Assembly: GCA_963678555.2 (NCBI GenBank)
Contig: CAXXJA010000003.1
Span: 124,001-188,000 of the forward strand
Reading direction: 5' to 3'
DNA: 64,000 bases
DNA from: SABI01 sp963678555
Lineage (GTDB): Bacteria; Spirochaetota; Spirochaetia; Sphaerochaetales; Sphaerochaetaceae
Shown here in pieces: positions 27,598 to 36,546 of the stretch. Both the position numbers and the translations under genes were made by a program. Each line of letters begins with the position of its first letter. The stretch's first letter is position 1. Below the pieces are notes generated by a model that had not been told where the DNA came from, did no database searches, and was given only the letters and a program-made list of their open reading frames with translations.

Positions 27598-29820
27598 TCA
27601 TCCGCTGATAAGCTCAAGCACGCCCGAAGAGGCGAAGAAGGTCTTGCTGGAACCCGAGAGAAATCGCACTTCCACGAGTTCATTGCCTCTCACCGTGGTC
27701 ACTTTCTGTATCTCGCCCTCACCGTAGGTGTCATGATAGACACGCTTTCCGGCAGAGAAGGATCCCCCCGGAGATGACTTCTGTTTTTCACTCTGGAACG
27801 AACGGACTGTCTTGAGAATGTTCGGATGGGTATACCCGCCCGATCGTTGAGAATCCTTTCTCTGTCCCCATACCTCTTTCTGACGGCCGCGGGCAGCATT
27901 ACCACCCGCCGGCATGCTCTGGACCTCTTCGATGAACCCTTCCGGTATCTCATCAAGAAACCTGGAAGGCATCTGATACATCGTCTTTCCCCAGATCATG
28001 CGCCTCTGGCAGGTCGTGAAGAACAGCTCACGCCGTGCCCGTGTCACTCCGACATAGAACAGTCTCCGCTCCTCCTCGATCTCCTCTTCACTCTCACTGG
28101 AACGGGAAGGGAAGAGGTTCTCCTCCATCCCGGTGATGAAGACCCGGTCGAACTCGAGTCCCTTGGTGTTGTGCATCGTGATGAGGGAGACCCCGTTCCC
28201 TGAGGAAGGGTCGAAATTGCCGAGGGTTGTGGGGTCGAGGGTCAGGGACTCGACGAACTCGATGAGTCCATCATATCCTGCCGCGTACTCACCGACGGTG
28301 GTGATGAGCCGACCGATATTCTCGATCTTCTCGGTGGAGTTCTTCTCATCCATCTCTTTGAAATAGGAAAGGAGGCCCGATTCCCGTATCAGGTACTCAA
28401 GCGCCTCGCTGTTCCCCTTCTCGAGGATCTTCTGCGCCTGATCGAACAGGAGAGCAAACTCCCGCCCCCCCCTGGCACCTTTTCCTTTCAGGAGACCTTC
28501 CTGGGAAGCCCTGAGCGTCGCGTCGATCAGATCAATGCTCTCGTTCGTGCTGAGAGCGATGATCTGGTCGAGAGCGACCGAACCGATACCGCGAGAGGGT
28601 TTGTTGATGATACGCCTGAAATGGACCTCATCCTCCCGGTTCAGCAGCAGGTACAGCAGTGCAAGAGCGTCCTTGACCTCTTCACGGTCATAGAACCTGA
28701 GAGCACCGATCAAGCGGAACGGGATCTTGGCTTTCTGAAGCAGTGTCTCAAAGGTGAGTGACTGGGCGTTCGTGCGGTAGATGATCGCCGTCTCGTTGTA
28801 CTTCTCATCCTTCCTGATCTCGTTGATGATTTTGAGAGCTTCTTCCCTCTCATCGGCTACCCGCAGCACCCGGGGTCTGGGTCCGTCTGCGTTCGCCGTC
28901 CACAGGATCTTGCGGTGACGAGAGGTATTGAGACCGATCACTGCCGAGGCGACGTCAAGGATCTGAGAAGTCGAACGGTAGTTCTGTTCGAGCTTGACGA
29001 TCTTCGTACCCGGGTAGAGCTCGGGGAAGCTGAGGATGTGACCTACATTGGCTCCCCGGAACCGGTAGATACTCTGGTCATCGTCCCCCACGACACAGAT
29101 GAAGGTATCCTTTCCCACAAGCCGCTTGAGCAGTTCGAACTGCCCTGCGTTCGAGTCCTGATACTCGTCTACGAGGATCATCCTGAAGCGTGAATGGAGC
29201 TTGTCCGCCACGGGATACACGGGGCTGAGAAGCTCGATCGACCGGTTGATCAGGTCAGCGAAATCAACGTTTCCCACCTTCCTGAGTCTCGCCTCATAGG
29301 AACGGTACACGGAGGGGAAGTCATTGCCCCAGTGGTAGCTTTTCAGCTCCTCATCATCAGGTTTCAGTCTCATATCCTTGGCAAGGGAGATCTGACGTGC
29401 GATACGGGTAAGTTCCACCCGCTTCGCCTTGGGGTATATGCTCTTGAGAAGGGTCACCGAATCCTGATCGTCATAGATACTGAAGCGGGACTCGAGACCG
29501 ATATGGGTTCCATAGCGTCTGAGCAGCCACGCTCCGAATGAGTGGAAGGTACGGATCTGCATGGCAGAGAGGTCGACCCCGTCGGTCATGGAGGATACAC
29601 GATCCCGCATCTCCTTCGCTGCCTTGTTCGTGAAGGTGACCGCGAGGATCTGCCAGGGCTGGAGACCAAGACGCTCAAGGGCATAGACGATCTTGGTCGT
29701 TATAACACGTGTCTTGCCGCTTCCGGCTCCTGCGAGGACGAGCAGCGGTGCTTCGTTCTCGAGGACGGCTTTCCTCTGCTGCTCGTTCAACTGTTCGAGA
29801 TAGGTATCGATTCTACTCAT
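27598..29820 (-). CDS. pcrA: UvrD/PcrA-type DNA helicase
   Basis: The protein has 740 residues with all superfamily 1A motifs: LNEQQRKAV (Q motif), LAGAGSGKT (Walker A, about 31-39), VTFTNKAAKEM, LVDEYQDSN (Walker B), GDDDQSIYRFRGA, LEQNYRS, LITMHNTKGLEF and YVGVTRAR. The C-terminal tail (VYHDTYGEGEIQKV) is the PcrA RNA-polymerase-binding Tudor-like domain, which favours PcrA over Rep. It works in repair, replication restart and removal of stalled polymerase. It lies 9 nt after rimO, with AGAGGATA as ribosome binding site. Confidence 0.94.
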   Translation of the reverse strand: MSRIDTYLEQLNEQQRKAVLENEAPLLVLAGAGSGKTRVITTKIVYALERLGLQPWQILAVTFTNKAAKEMRDRVSSMTDGVDLSAMQIRTFHSFGAWLLRRYGTHIGLESRFSIYDDQDSVTLLKSIYPKAKRVELTRIARQISLAKDMRLKPDDEELKSYHWGNDFPSVYRSYEARLRKVGNVDFADLINRSIELLSPVYPVADKLHSRFRMILVDEYQDSNAGQFELLKRLVGKDTFICVVGDDDQSIYRFRGANVGHILSFPELYPGTKIVKLEQNYRSTSQILDVASAVIGLNTSRHRKILWTANADGPRPRVLRVADEREEALKIINEIRKDEKYNETAIIYRTNAQSLTFETLLQKAKIPFRLIGALRFYDREEVKDALALLYLLLNREDEVHFRRIINKPSRGIGSVALDQIIALSTNESIDLIDATLRASQEGLLKGKGARGGREFALLFDQAQKILEKGNSEALEYLIRESGLLSYFKEMDEKNSTEKIENIGRLITTVGEYAAGYDGLIEFVESLTLDPTTLGNFDPSSGNGVSLITMHNTKGLEFDRVFITGMEENLFPSRSSESEEEIEEERRLFYVGVTRARRELFFTTCQRRMIWGKTMYQMPSRFLDEIPEGFIEEVQSMPAGGNAARGRQKEVWGQRKDSQRSGGYTHPNILKTVRSFQSEKQKSSPGGSFSAGKRVYHDTYGEGEIQKVTTVRGNELVEVRFLSGSSKTFFASSGVLELISG

Positions 29821-29829
29821 GTTATCCTC

Positions 29830-31179
29830 TTACCTGATAGCGAGCGCTTCAAGATCTACCCCGTTCACCTTCTCAATATAGCAATCGATATATTCACCCA
29901 CCGGAAGGTTCTCCCCCTTGATCACGGTAAGTCCATCGACCTCCGGTGCCTGATAGATCGTCCGTCCGAGAGCAAGTTCCTCACCCTCGATCAGCTCCTC
30001 CACAAGAACCGGCATCGTTCTCCCCACAAACTTCTCGAGACTCTTCTGTGTGAACTCACGGCAGAGGTCGTCCACCTCTTTCTGCCGTTTCGCAGCGATC
30101 TTGAGTCGTGCCTTCAACTCCTTCTGTGAAGCATCGGTGAACGCGGGAGTACCCTCTTCGGGGGAGTAGACGAAGGAGCCGGCATAGTCGGGCTTCAGGT
30201 CATTGATGAAGCTGATGAGCTCGGCATAGGTCTCATCGCTCTCTCCTGTGAAACCGAGCATGAAGGTGGTACGGATGACAGCCTCGGGGAACGCATCTCT
30301 GATTGAGTCCACCAGGTTCAGGTAGGTAGCGCTGTCACCGACCCGTCCCATCTTCCTCAGCACAGCAGGGTGTGCATGCTGGAAGGGGATATCAAAATAG
30401 GGGACAATGACCGGATACCGCTTCATCACCTCAAGCAGTTCCATCGGAAACGCATCCGGGTGGATGTACAGGAGACGGATGACCCCGATACCTACCAGCT
30501 GAGCGAGCTTCTCGAGGAGGGGAAGAAACCGGGATTCCCGGTGGGTGTCAATGCCGTAGGCAGCCAGGTCCTGGGCGATCAGGTTGATCTCTCGTACGCC
30601 CCTCTCTATCAGGTGACCGGCATCCTCGAGAATTGCTTCTTCTGTCCTGCTCCTGAGCCCTCCCCTGATCAGGGGAATCGCGCAGTAGCGGCAGCGGTGG
30701 TTGCACCCTTCGCTCAATTTCAGATAGGCAGATCCGGGATAATTGAACAGTCTGCCGCGCGAATCATAGTCCTTGTTCACGGGCGGGTAGGAGGGGACCT
30801 CAAGAATCCGCTCTCCCTGCTGCACTCTGCGTACGACCTCGTTGATCTGCTTCAGATCACGGTTGCCAAAGATCGCATCCGCCTCTTCGAGCTCTTCGAA
30901 CAGGTCCCGGGAATACCGCTGGGCCATGCAGCCGGTGAGAAGGATCTTCGCTTCAGGGAATTCCTGCTTCAGGGCGAAAAAGGCATTGACCGATTCTTCC
31001 CGTGCACTCTCAATGAAACCGCAGGTGTTGACAAGGATCACATCAGCATCCGAAGCTTCCTCGACACTCACATACCCCTCTTCACGGAGAGACTCCGCCA
31101 TCACTTCCGCATCAACCTGATTCTTCGCGCATCCGAGATGCTCTATATAAAGGTGTTTCACCTGCTCTTCTTCGTTCAT
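29830..31179 (-). CDS. rimO: Ribosomal protein S12 methylthiotransferase RimO
   Basis: The protein has 449 residues. The N-terminal UPF0004 domain contributes three cluster cysteines (LGCAKNQVDAE, NTCGFI, GCMAQR). The radical SAM motif CNHRCRYCAIP is in the middle, and a C-terminal TRAM domain ends near the stop. LGCAKNQVD distinguishes RimO from MiaB. It adds a methylthio group to an Asp of ribosomal protein S12. It is co-transcribed with the PcrA-type helicase. Confidence 0.95.
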   Translation of the reverse strand: MNEEEQVKHLYIEHLGCAKNQVDAEVMAESLREEGYVSVEEASDADVILVNTCGFIESAREESVNAFFALKQEFPEAKILLTGCMAQRYSRDLFEELEEADAIFGNRDLKQINEVVRRVQQGERILEVPSYPPVNKDYDSRGRLFNYPGSAYLKLSEGCNHRCRYCAIPLIRGGLRSRTEEAILEDAGHLIERGVREINLIAQDLAAYGIDTHRESRFLPLLEKLAQLVGIGVIRLLYIHPDAFPMELLEVMKRYPVIVPYFDIPFQHAHPAVLRKMGRVGDSATYLNLVDSIRDAFPEAVIRTTFMLGFTGESDETYAELISFINDLKPDYAGSFVYSPEEGTPAFTDASQKELKARLKIAAKRQKEVDDLCREFTQKSLEKFVGRTMPVLVEELIEGEELALGRTIYQAPEVDGLTVIKGENLPVGEYIDCYIEKVNGVDLEALAIR

Positions 31180-31237
31180 AGTGACACGAAGTCTGAGGCA
31201 AGAGTCCTCTCTCTGTCAAGGCACTGCGTCAGAAGAG

Positions 31238-33706
31238 CTACATACTCTCAAGAAAATCCGGGAGGATATATCCATGTTTCTTCAGGAAAGTCCTCACAGC
31301 CCCATACTTGTTCAGGGGGATGAACACTCTATTCCCTTCAGCTATTTTCACGTATTCTCCAATCTTCCCATCTTCCCGGATGAGCTGTGTTACCATCTCA
31401 TCCACGAGGAGAGGAATATGCGCTTGATACTCAAGCTCCAGGACCTTGTTCTTCTCAAGAATCTCATCAAAAAATGCCTGCCAATTCACAGGAAGTTCTT
31501 CTCCCGCAAACAGCCTGAAAAAACTATCAACCCTCGATTCCAATTCATACGAGGAGGCACAATCTTTCGTAAAGCTCTTCACATCAATGACGTAGAAGAT
31601 ATTTCCCGTTTTCTTTCCGACCTTTTCGAGGAAGATTCTTCTGACCGGATCCTCTCCTTTGAGGGTCACCAGGAGCATATGTTCATCGAGGATGAAGTAC
31701 GACTCATCATCTGTTACTTCTTCTTCATATGTATCGCTCCTTCCAAACACTTTGAGACCGAGGCTCGTAAGCCTGCAGCCTGCTATCCCATCAAAGCCGG
31801 TCAGATAGGTCTTATTCTTGAGGTGGTATTCATTCTCAATCGGGGCATAATAGATATCGATCAGCCCCATAGTATTGAGGAGAAACAGCACCATTTTCAC
31901 GAATGGAACCTGGACCAGCTGCAGATAATTCCTCATTGTCACACGTATTTTTCCGCGCTGGGTAATATCGCTCAGACGCCCCTCTCCTGCACTGAGTAAT
32001 TCTCCCTTCAGAAAAGATGTCAGGCAGGGGGTTCCCGGGAGGTCCATCGATACAAGATGACTCATGATATGCTCAGCAGCATACCACTGTCCCTCCTCCA
32101 GGTTTTCAAGGATGTGCGTAATCCCGAAAGCCGGGTTGAGGAAACCATAGGTATTGAAATGCCCTTCCGGCAACATCTGAAGATGTGACAGCAGGGATTC
32201 AAGCTGGAGCGCATCAGGAAAATATGGCGCACGTATCTGCTTGTAAAGGTCCTCTACAAAAGCGATTCCCTGTGAGCTTCCCTCCTCGGGATGATACAAC
32301 TCGAACAGCTTGAGTAAGAACTCTGTCCTGATGTATGCGAAATTCCGATCTGTCTCGAACGGCTCCGGGATGGAAGCGAGGTTCTGACACTCTTTGAGCG
32401 TGGTTTTCAGAATGCTCTTCCCATTCTTTGAATATTTCACACCCACGGACTGTCTATACCCCGTCAGCAGGCTGTAGATCTGCATAAAGGAGCTGAACCC
32501 CTCAATCACCCCCTCTGATGGGGGCACAGGAGAGCTCAATAACTCATAGGCGGTGTATGCCGCATAGGTTCGTCTGAGGGTTGAGAGAATACTCTCAGGG
32601 AAAAAACAGGTCTCATTCGTGGAATAATAACTGAAATAGGAATGATTATGGGTCAGAAGAGGGAAATGCGTCTCCAAAAATGAGGTCCTTTTATAACCGG
32701 TATCTTTGGGTATCTTGATATTCCCTGCAGAAAGATCACGTACCGGTATATGTTCTCCCCTGAGGATAAGTTTCGGGAGCAGCGACCTGAATGAAGCCGG
32801 ACGAGTCTTCATCGAAGATTGAAACAACTCAGGAATGGTGAATACATACCCGATAATCCTTGCCAGGTCCATTTTTGACTTCCCTTGCAACAGCGGAGAA
32901 GGGAGATACGGAAGTACTTCCGCCCGTACCGGTTTTACATAGCAGGCGTAGATGTTTTTCATCGCATCGGCTTTGAACTGATCACCAAGGATATCGGCCA
33001 CCAGCGCAGAGCGCGCATCGCGAAAGGTCGCGAGATCACTCCTTCCTTCCTCATAATACCAGAGAGCATACTCGAGTAAGCCCAGCATCTCGTTAGGAGA
33101 GAAACGAGGGATCAGGGTCCCCCCGAGATCCTGTGAAAATAAGGAAACATAATTATCTGTGAGCTTCTGCCTCATCTGATGAAGAACAGCCTGATCCTCA
33201 ATGGATTGAGGAGCACAGTTCAAAAGGAGAGGGAATGCGTAGGTGGAAAACTGAACAGGATCGTAGGCTCCATCTTTTGATGCCAGTTCCTGAAAGCAGA
33301 ACATAAGGGCATGTTTTATCGCATCCCGGTGTATCACGAGCATTTTCATACTCACGTACATGAGCTTTCTCTTCAGTGCATGATTGCCCTTCTCCCCTAA
33401 CTGCCTGCATATTCCGTCTATCACATCAGCATGATACTCACCCGGGATTCTCTGCCATACCCTATGATCTAAAAGAATGCCGTAGCGCAATTCGACAGAC
33501 TCAGAAGGCCTGAAGAGATGCGCTGGGTTCCCGGATCGAAGAGCTTTTCCGACAGCATTCAACCCCTCGCTGCCCAGGTCGTGATTCACACATCTCGGGC
33601 AGACGAGTTCATTTTTCTCGGAGATCATGATGGTATCGTAGCGATAACCGCAGACAGAACAGGTTTCAAATGCGGTATTTACCTTCAATTCCTTTATGTG
33701 TATCAC
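31238..33706 (-). CDS. Unrecognised 822-residue zinc-ribbon protein coupled to the SNF2 helicase
   Basis: I do not recognise the family. An N-terminal treble-clef or zinc-ribbon motif is formed by Cys16, Cys19, Cys36 and Cys39 (CSVC and CPRC). The long middle part is helical and leucine rich, without membrane segments. Near residues 610-660, LFLLNTMGLIDIYY followed by GCRLTSLGLKVFG looks like a winged helix, and the C-terminus (YVKIAEGNRVFIPLNKYGAVRTFLKKHGY) may be a second small domain. The start overlaps the SNF2 stop as ATGA, so both products are made together, probably as one complex. Base use is more AT-rich than in the flanking rimO and ybaK genes, consistent with an accessory module. 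Confidence 0.6.
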   Translation of the reverse strand: MIHIKELKVNTAFETCSVCGYRYDTIMISEKNELVCPRCVNHDLGSEGLNAVGKALRSGNPAHLFRPSESVELRYGILLDHRVWQRIPGEYHADVIDGICRQLGEKGNHALKRKLMYVSMKMLVIHRDAIKHALMFCFQELASKDGAYDPVQFSTYAFPLLLNCAPQSIEDQAVLHQMRQKLTDNYVSLFSQDLGGTLIPRFSPNEMLGLLEYALWYYEEGRSDLATFRDARSALVADILGDQFKADAMKNIYACYVKPVRAEVLPYLPSPLLQGKSKMDLARIIGYVFTIPELFQSSMKTRPASFRSLLPKLILRGEHIPVRDLSAGNIKIPKDTGYKRTSFLETHFPLLTHNHSYFSYYSTNETCFFPESILSTLRRTYAAYTAYELLSSPVPPSEGVIEGFSSFMQIYSLLTGYRQSVGVKYSKNGKSILKTTLKECQNLASIPEPFETDRNFAYIRTEFLLKLFELYHPEEGSSQGIAFVEDLYKQIRAPYFPDALQLESLLSHLQMLPEGHFNTYGFLNPAFGITHILENLEEGQWYAAEHIMSHLVSMDLPGTPCLTSFLKGELLSAGEGRLSDITQRGKIRVTMRNYLQLVQVPFVKMVLFLLNTMGLIDIYYAPIENEYHLKNKTYLTGFDGIAGCRLTSLGLKVFGRSDTYEEEVTDDESYFILDEHMLLVTLKGEDPVRRIFLEKVGKKTGNIFYVIDVKSFTKDCASSYELESRVDSFFRLFAGEELPVNWQAFFDEILEKNKVLELEYQAHIPLLVDEMVTQLIREDGKIGEYVKIAEGNRVFIPLNKYGAVRTFLKKHGYILPDFLESM

Positions 33707-36453
33707 TGATCACCTCCGGAAAGAATATATTCCACATCCACCGCATCAAGCTGCTTCAAGGCGGCTCCATCACTCGTGATCAGGCTGTCGATAAGTTCCT
33801 TCTTCTCCTGCTGCAGCTGCAGGATTTTCTCCTCGATGGTATCTTTGACGATCAATTTATAGCTGAAGACCGGGCGTTCCTGTCCGATTCGGTGGGTTCT
33901 ATCAATGGCCTGCTGCTCTGCCGCAGTATTCCACCAGGGATCGTAGATAAACACATAGTCGGCTTTCGTGAGCGTAAGTCCTACGCCTCCCGTTTTCAGC
34001 GTAAGCACCAGCACCTGAAACGTATCCCTCTGCTGAAAATCATCAATCACAGCCTGACGATTATGGGTGGCACCTGAAATAGTTCCATAGCAAATTCCCA
34101 GTCCATCGAGAGCTTCCTCTATGAGTGCTACTGCGCTCAGGTACTGTGCAAATACGAGGGCCTTATGCCCGTTTTCTACCGCCTCAGCAAGAGATTCCAT
34201 GAGCAGTTCCACCTTCGGGCTCACAACCTTTCTATCCGAATATTCCTCAGGTACCGAGGCTATCTGCCTGAGCTCGGAAAAAGCCTGGAGAATCGATAAT
34301 CTGGAGGGGGCAAGCCCCTCTTCGATGATCTGGTTCGTAATTGCCTTTTGAAAGAATTTCCTCCTCTCTTCATAGAGGCTCCGGTGCTTGGGACTCATCT
34401 GCACATACAGGACCTGTTCACTCCGCGGAGGAAGATCCTTCAGCACATCATCCTTCACCCGCCGTAAGAGGAACGGGGTAATCATACGCTGAACGGCCTT
34501 CAGAGCATCTTTATCATGCTCAAGCATCACAGGATCACCGAACCGGTAACGAAAGGAAGCAAATGAGCCGAACATGCCGGGAACGATGAAACGGAACAAT
34601 GCATATACTTCAAAAATAGTATTTTCAATCGGCGTTCCACTCAAGGCGAGGCGATGATCGGTCTTCAGCTTGAGCACAGCTTTTGAGATGTTCGACTGAA
34701 TATTCTTGATATGCTGGGATTCATCGAGAACCACACAACTGAAATGCTGCTCTTGAAGAGTTTCGATATCATTGCGCACCGTATGGTAGGTGGAGAGAAT
34801 TACATCATGCTGTATCACCTCATCGAGCAGCCTGGAGGACCCATGATAGATAGCAACCTTGAATTGGGGAGCGAATTTCGAAAACTCCGAGTACCAGGTA
34901 TAGATCAGGCTCTTTGGCATAATGATCAGGGCTGGCTCCTTCTCTTTCGGCAATACAGAAGAGAGCAGAGCTATTGTCTGGATAGTCTTTCCAAGGCCCA
35001 TATCATCTGCGAGACAACAGCCTATTTTTTGGGCATAGAGATAATGAAGCCAGGAATAGCCTTCTTTCTGATACGGTCTGAGTGTCGCATGTATGTCCGG
35101 CACCGGTGGCGCATATTCTGAGAGGTTCTGAAGGCCCCTCAAAGCATCTCGAAACTCCTGTACCGACTCGTTCACGATTTCCTCGTCAAGGAGATCCTCT
35201 ATTCCCGGAATATCGAAGACCGAGAGCCTGATCGCACTCTTCTTTGACCTGCCGAGAAGTATTCGTACTCTTCTGATCCATTCTTCAGGGACGATGATTT
35301 TCTTCCCTTCATCTGAAGGGATATAGCCGTATTCATCATAAAGCTCGAAGAACCGCTCCATGCTCATCGGTTCATTATCGACTTCCGTACCGACCTGCCC
35401 TTCCAGATAGCCCCGCTCTCCTCCATGAACAGCCATATGAAGCGGCAGCTTTCTAAAACTGATGTCGAACGACTCAAGATGATCCGCTCCACTGAGGGTA
35501 AACCCGCTGACCAGCTCGCCGAGTTCTCCGGTGAGAAAGGAGAGGGCAAACTCACGTTCCAGTATGAATCGATTCCCGGTGCAGTAAAATCCGTTGGTGA
35601 TACGCTCCTTTCTGGCATGAGAACCCATAAGTTTTTCAAGATTTTTCGAACTTACCTCGAGTGAAGCCCCATATTCGAGATGAAAGATCTCGAGCTGCAG
35701 GGAAGAGTCATCAAAAATTGCACCATAAGAGGGGTGAAATCTATTGATGAAATGATGATCAAGTCCCTCGCACGTATAACCGGTGTGGAGGTGAAGAGAG
35801 CCGGCACGATCGATGTTGTCGAAATGAAGCAACATATGAACCGTTCGTTGATTTCCGATGCGTACCGTCAGGTCAGGTGAAATAACATCGGTTCCTTGAG
35901 TATAATGGCAGAACATGGAAACGACATCCTGCAGGTGGGCCTCCTCAAACTCCCAGGAGAAAGCCTCGAGGTTTCGGTGTCCGGGAAACCGTTTGATGCG
36001 ATGCAGACCATTCTCACAGAGAACAAATCCCGGTGCGAGAGCATCAAGGATTTCATGAACCTCTCCCGAGGTATCAACAATTTCAACAGTGCTCTTCCAG
36101 AGACCTGCCAGATCCTTCAGCTGCATATTCAGCTGAACTCTGCCAGTTCCTTCAGACAGCCCGATAGACTCTCCTTTGCTCCCCACCAGGACCCCGAGAT
36201 CTGCAGCGGTTTCGAGAATATCAAGATTCCGGGCGAGTTCAAGGCTTCCATCCTCAAGCTGTCCTATCCTTCTCATGAAAAGAGAGAGAAGGAGTCGAAT
36301 GTCAGGAGAGGAGGGCGGCAGGCCAGGTTTTGTCACTGATTGCAGGACATAGGAATCCTGTTCCTTTGTAAGTACCAGTGCATTCCTTATTCCTTCAGGT
36401 TGAGACGCTTCTGAAGCTACCAGAGAATGAAAATGTGTTTCAAACGATTCCAT
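33703..36453 (-). CDS. SNF2-family helicase/translocase, ribosome binding site displaced by an IS
   Basis: From the ATG at 36453 the protein has 916 residues. The N-terminal 450 residues are unrecognised. The C-terminal half is a full SNF2 motor: LRPYQKEGYSWL, motif I DDMGLGKT (about 480), motif II DESQ (about 576; DESQH instead of DEAH), SGTPIEN, LVLTLKTGGVGL and the final DRTHRIGQ (about 851). No SWIM zinc finger is seen. The reading frame could begin at a TTG at 36483, but those ten codons belong to the terminal repeat of the IS. The native ribosome binding site lies on the other side of the IS. Motor function and partner coupling are clear; the biological role is not. Confidence 0.85.
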   Translation of the reverse strand: MESFETHFHSLVASEASQPEGIRNALVLTKEQDSYVLQSVTKPGLPPSSPDIRLLLSLFMRRIGQLEDGSLELARNLDILETAADLGVLVGSKGESIGLSEGTGRVQLNMQLKDLAGLWKSTVEIVDTSGEVHEILDALAPGFVLCENGLHRIKRFPGHRNLEAFSWEFEEAHLQDVVSMFCHYTQGTDVISPDLTVRIGNQRTVHMLLHFDNIDRAGSLHLHTGYTCEGLDHHFINRFHPSYGAIFDDSSLQLEIFHLEYGASLEVSSKNLEKLMGSHARKERITNGFYCTGNRFILEREFALSFLTGELGELVSGFTLSGADHLESFDISFRKLPLHMAVHGGERGYLEGQVGTEVDNEPMSMERFFELYDEYGYIPSDEGKKIIVPEEWIRRVRILLGRSKKSAIRLSVFDIPGIEDLLDEEIVNESVQEFRDALRGLQNLSEYAPPVPDIHATLRPYQKEGYSWLHYLYAQKIGCCLADDMGLGKTIQTIALLSSVLPKEKEPALIIMPKSLIYTWYSEFSKFAPQFKVAIYHGSSRLLDEVIQHDVILSTYHTVRNDIETLQEQHFSCVVLDESQHIKNIQSNISKAVLKLKTDHRLALSGTPIENTIFEVYALFRFIVPGMFGSFASFRYRFGDPVMLEHDKDALKAVQRMITPFLLRRVKDDVLKDLPPRSEQVLYVQMSPKHRSLYEERRKFFQKAITNQIIEEGLAPSRLSILQAFSELRQIASVPEEYSDRKVVSPKVELLMESLAEAVENGHKALVFAQYLSAVALIEEALDGLGICYGTISGATHNRQAVIDDFQQRDTFQVLVLTLKTGGVGLTLTKADYVFIYDPWWNTAAEQQAIDRTHRIGQERPVFSYKLIVKDTIEEKILQLQQEKKELIDSLITSDGAALKQLDAVDVEYILSGGDQ

Positions 36454-36456
36454 ACG

Positions 36457-36483
36457 ACTGGCGTTGAGCAGTTGGTAGTACAA
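36457..36483 (+). repeat. Left terminal inverted repeat of the IS
   Basis: ACTGGCGTTG, an 8-nt variable part and GTAGTACAA. It overlaps the extended reading frame of the SNF2 gene. Confidence 0.8.
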
Positions 36484-36546
36484 GGAATCTGAGCTAATTC
36501 ATCTTTTAAAAGGAATTAGATCAGCCTTTCCCGAAATCAATTTGTA

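Noticed and set aside
31181..31999. Plus-strand open frame of 272 codons over the zinc-ribbon gene
   Set aside because: Low-complexity antisense frame; the minus-strand gene is coupled to SNF2 and has a Cys4 motif.
36454..36483. TTG start of the SNF2 gene as the native start
   Set aside because: These codons coincide with the IS terminal repeat, a stop lies just upstream, and no ribosome binding site is present.
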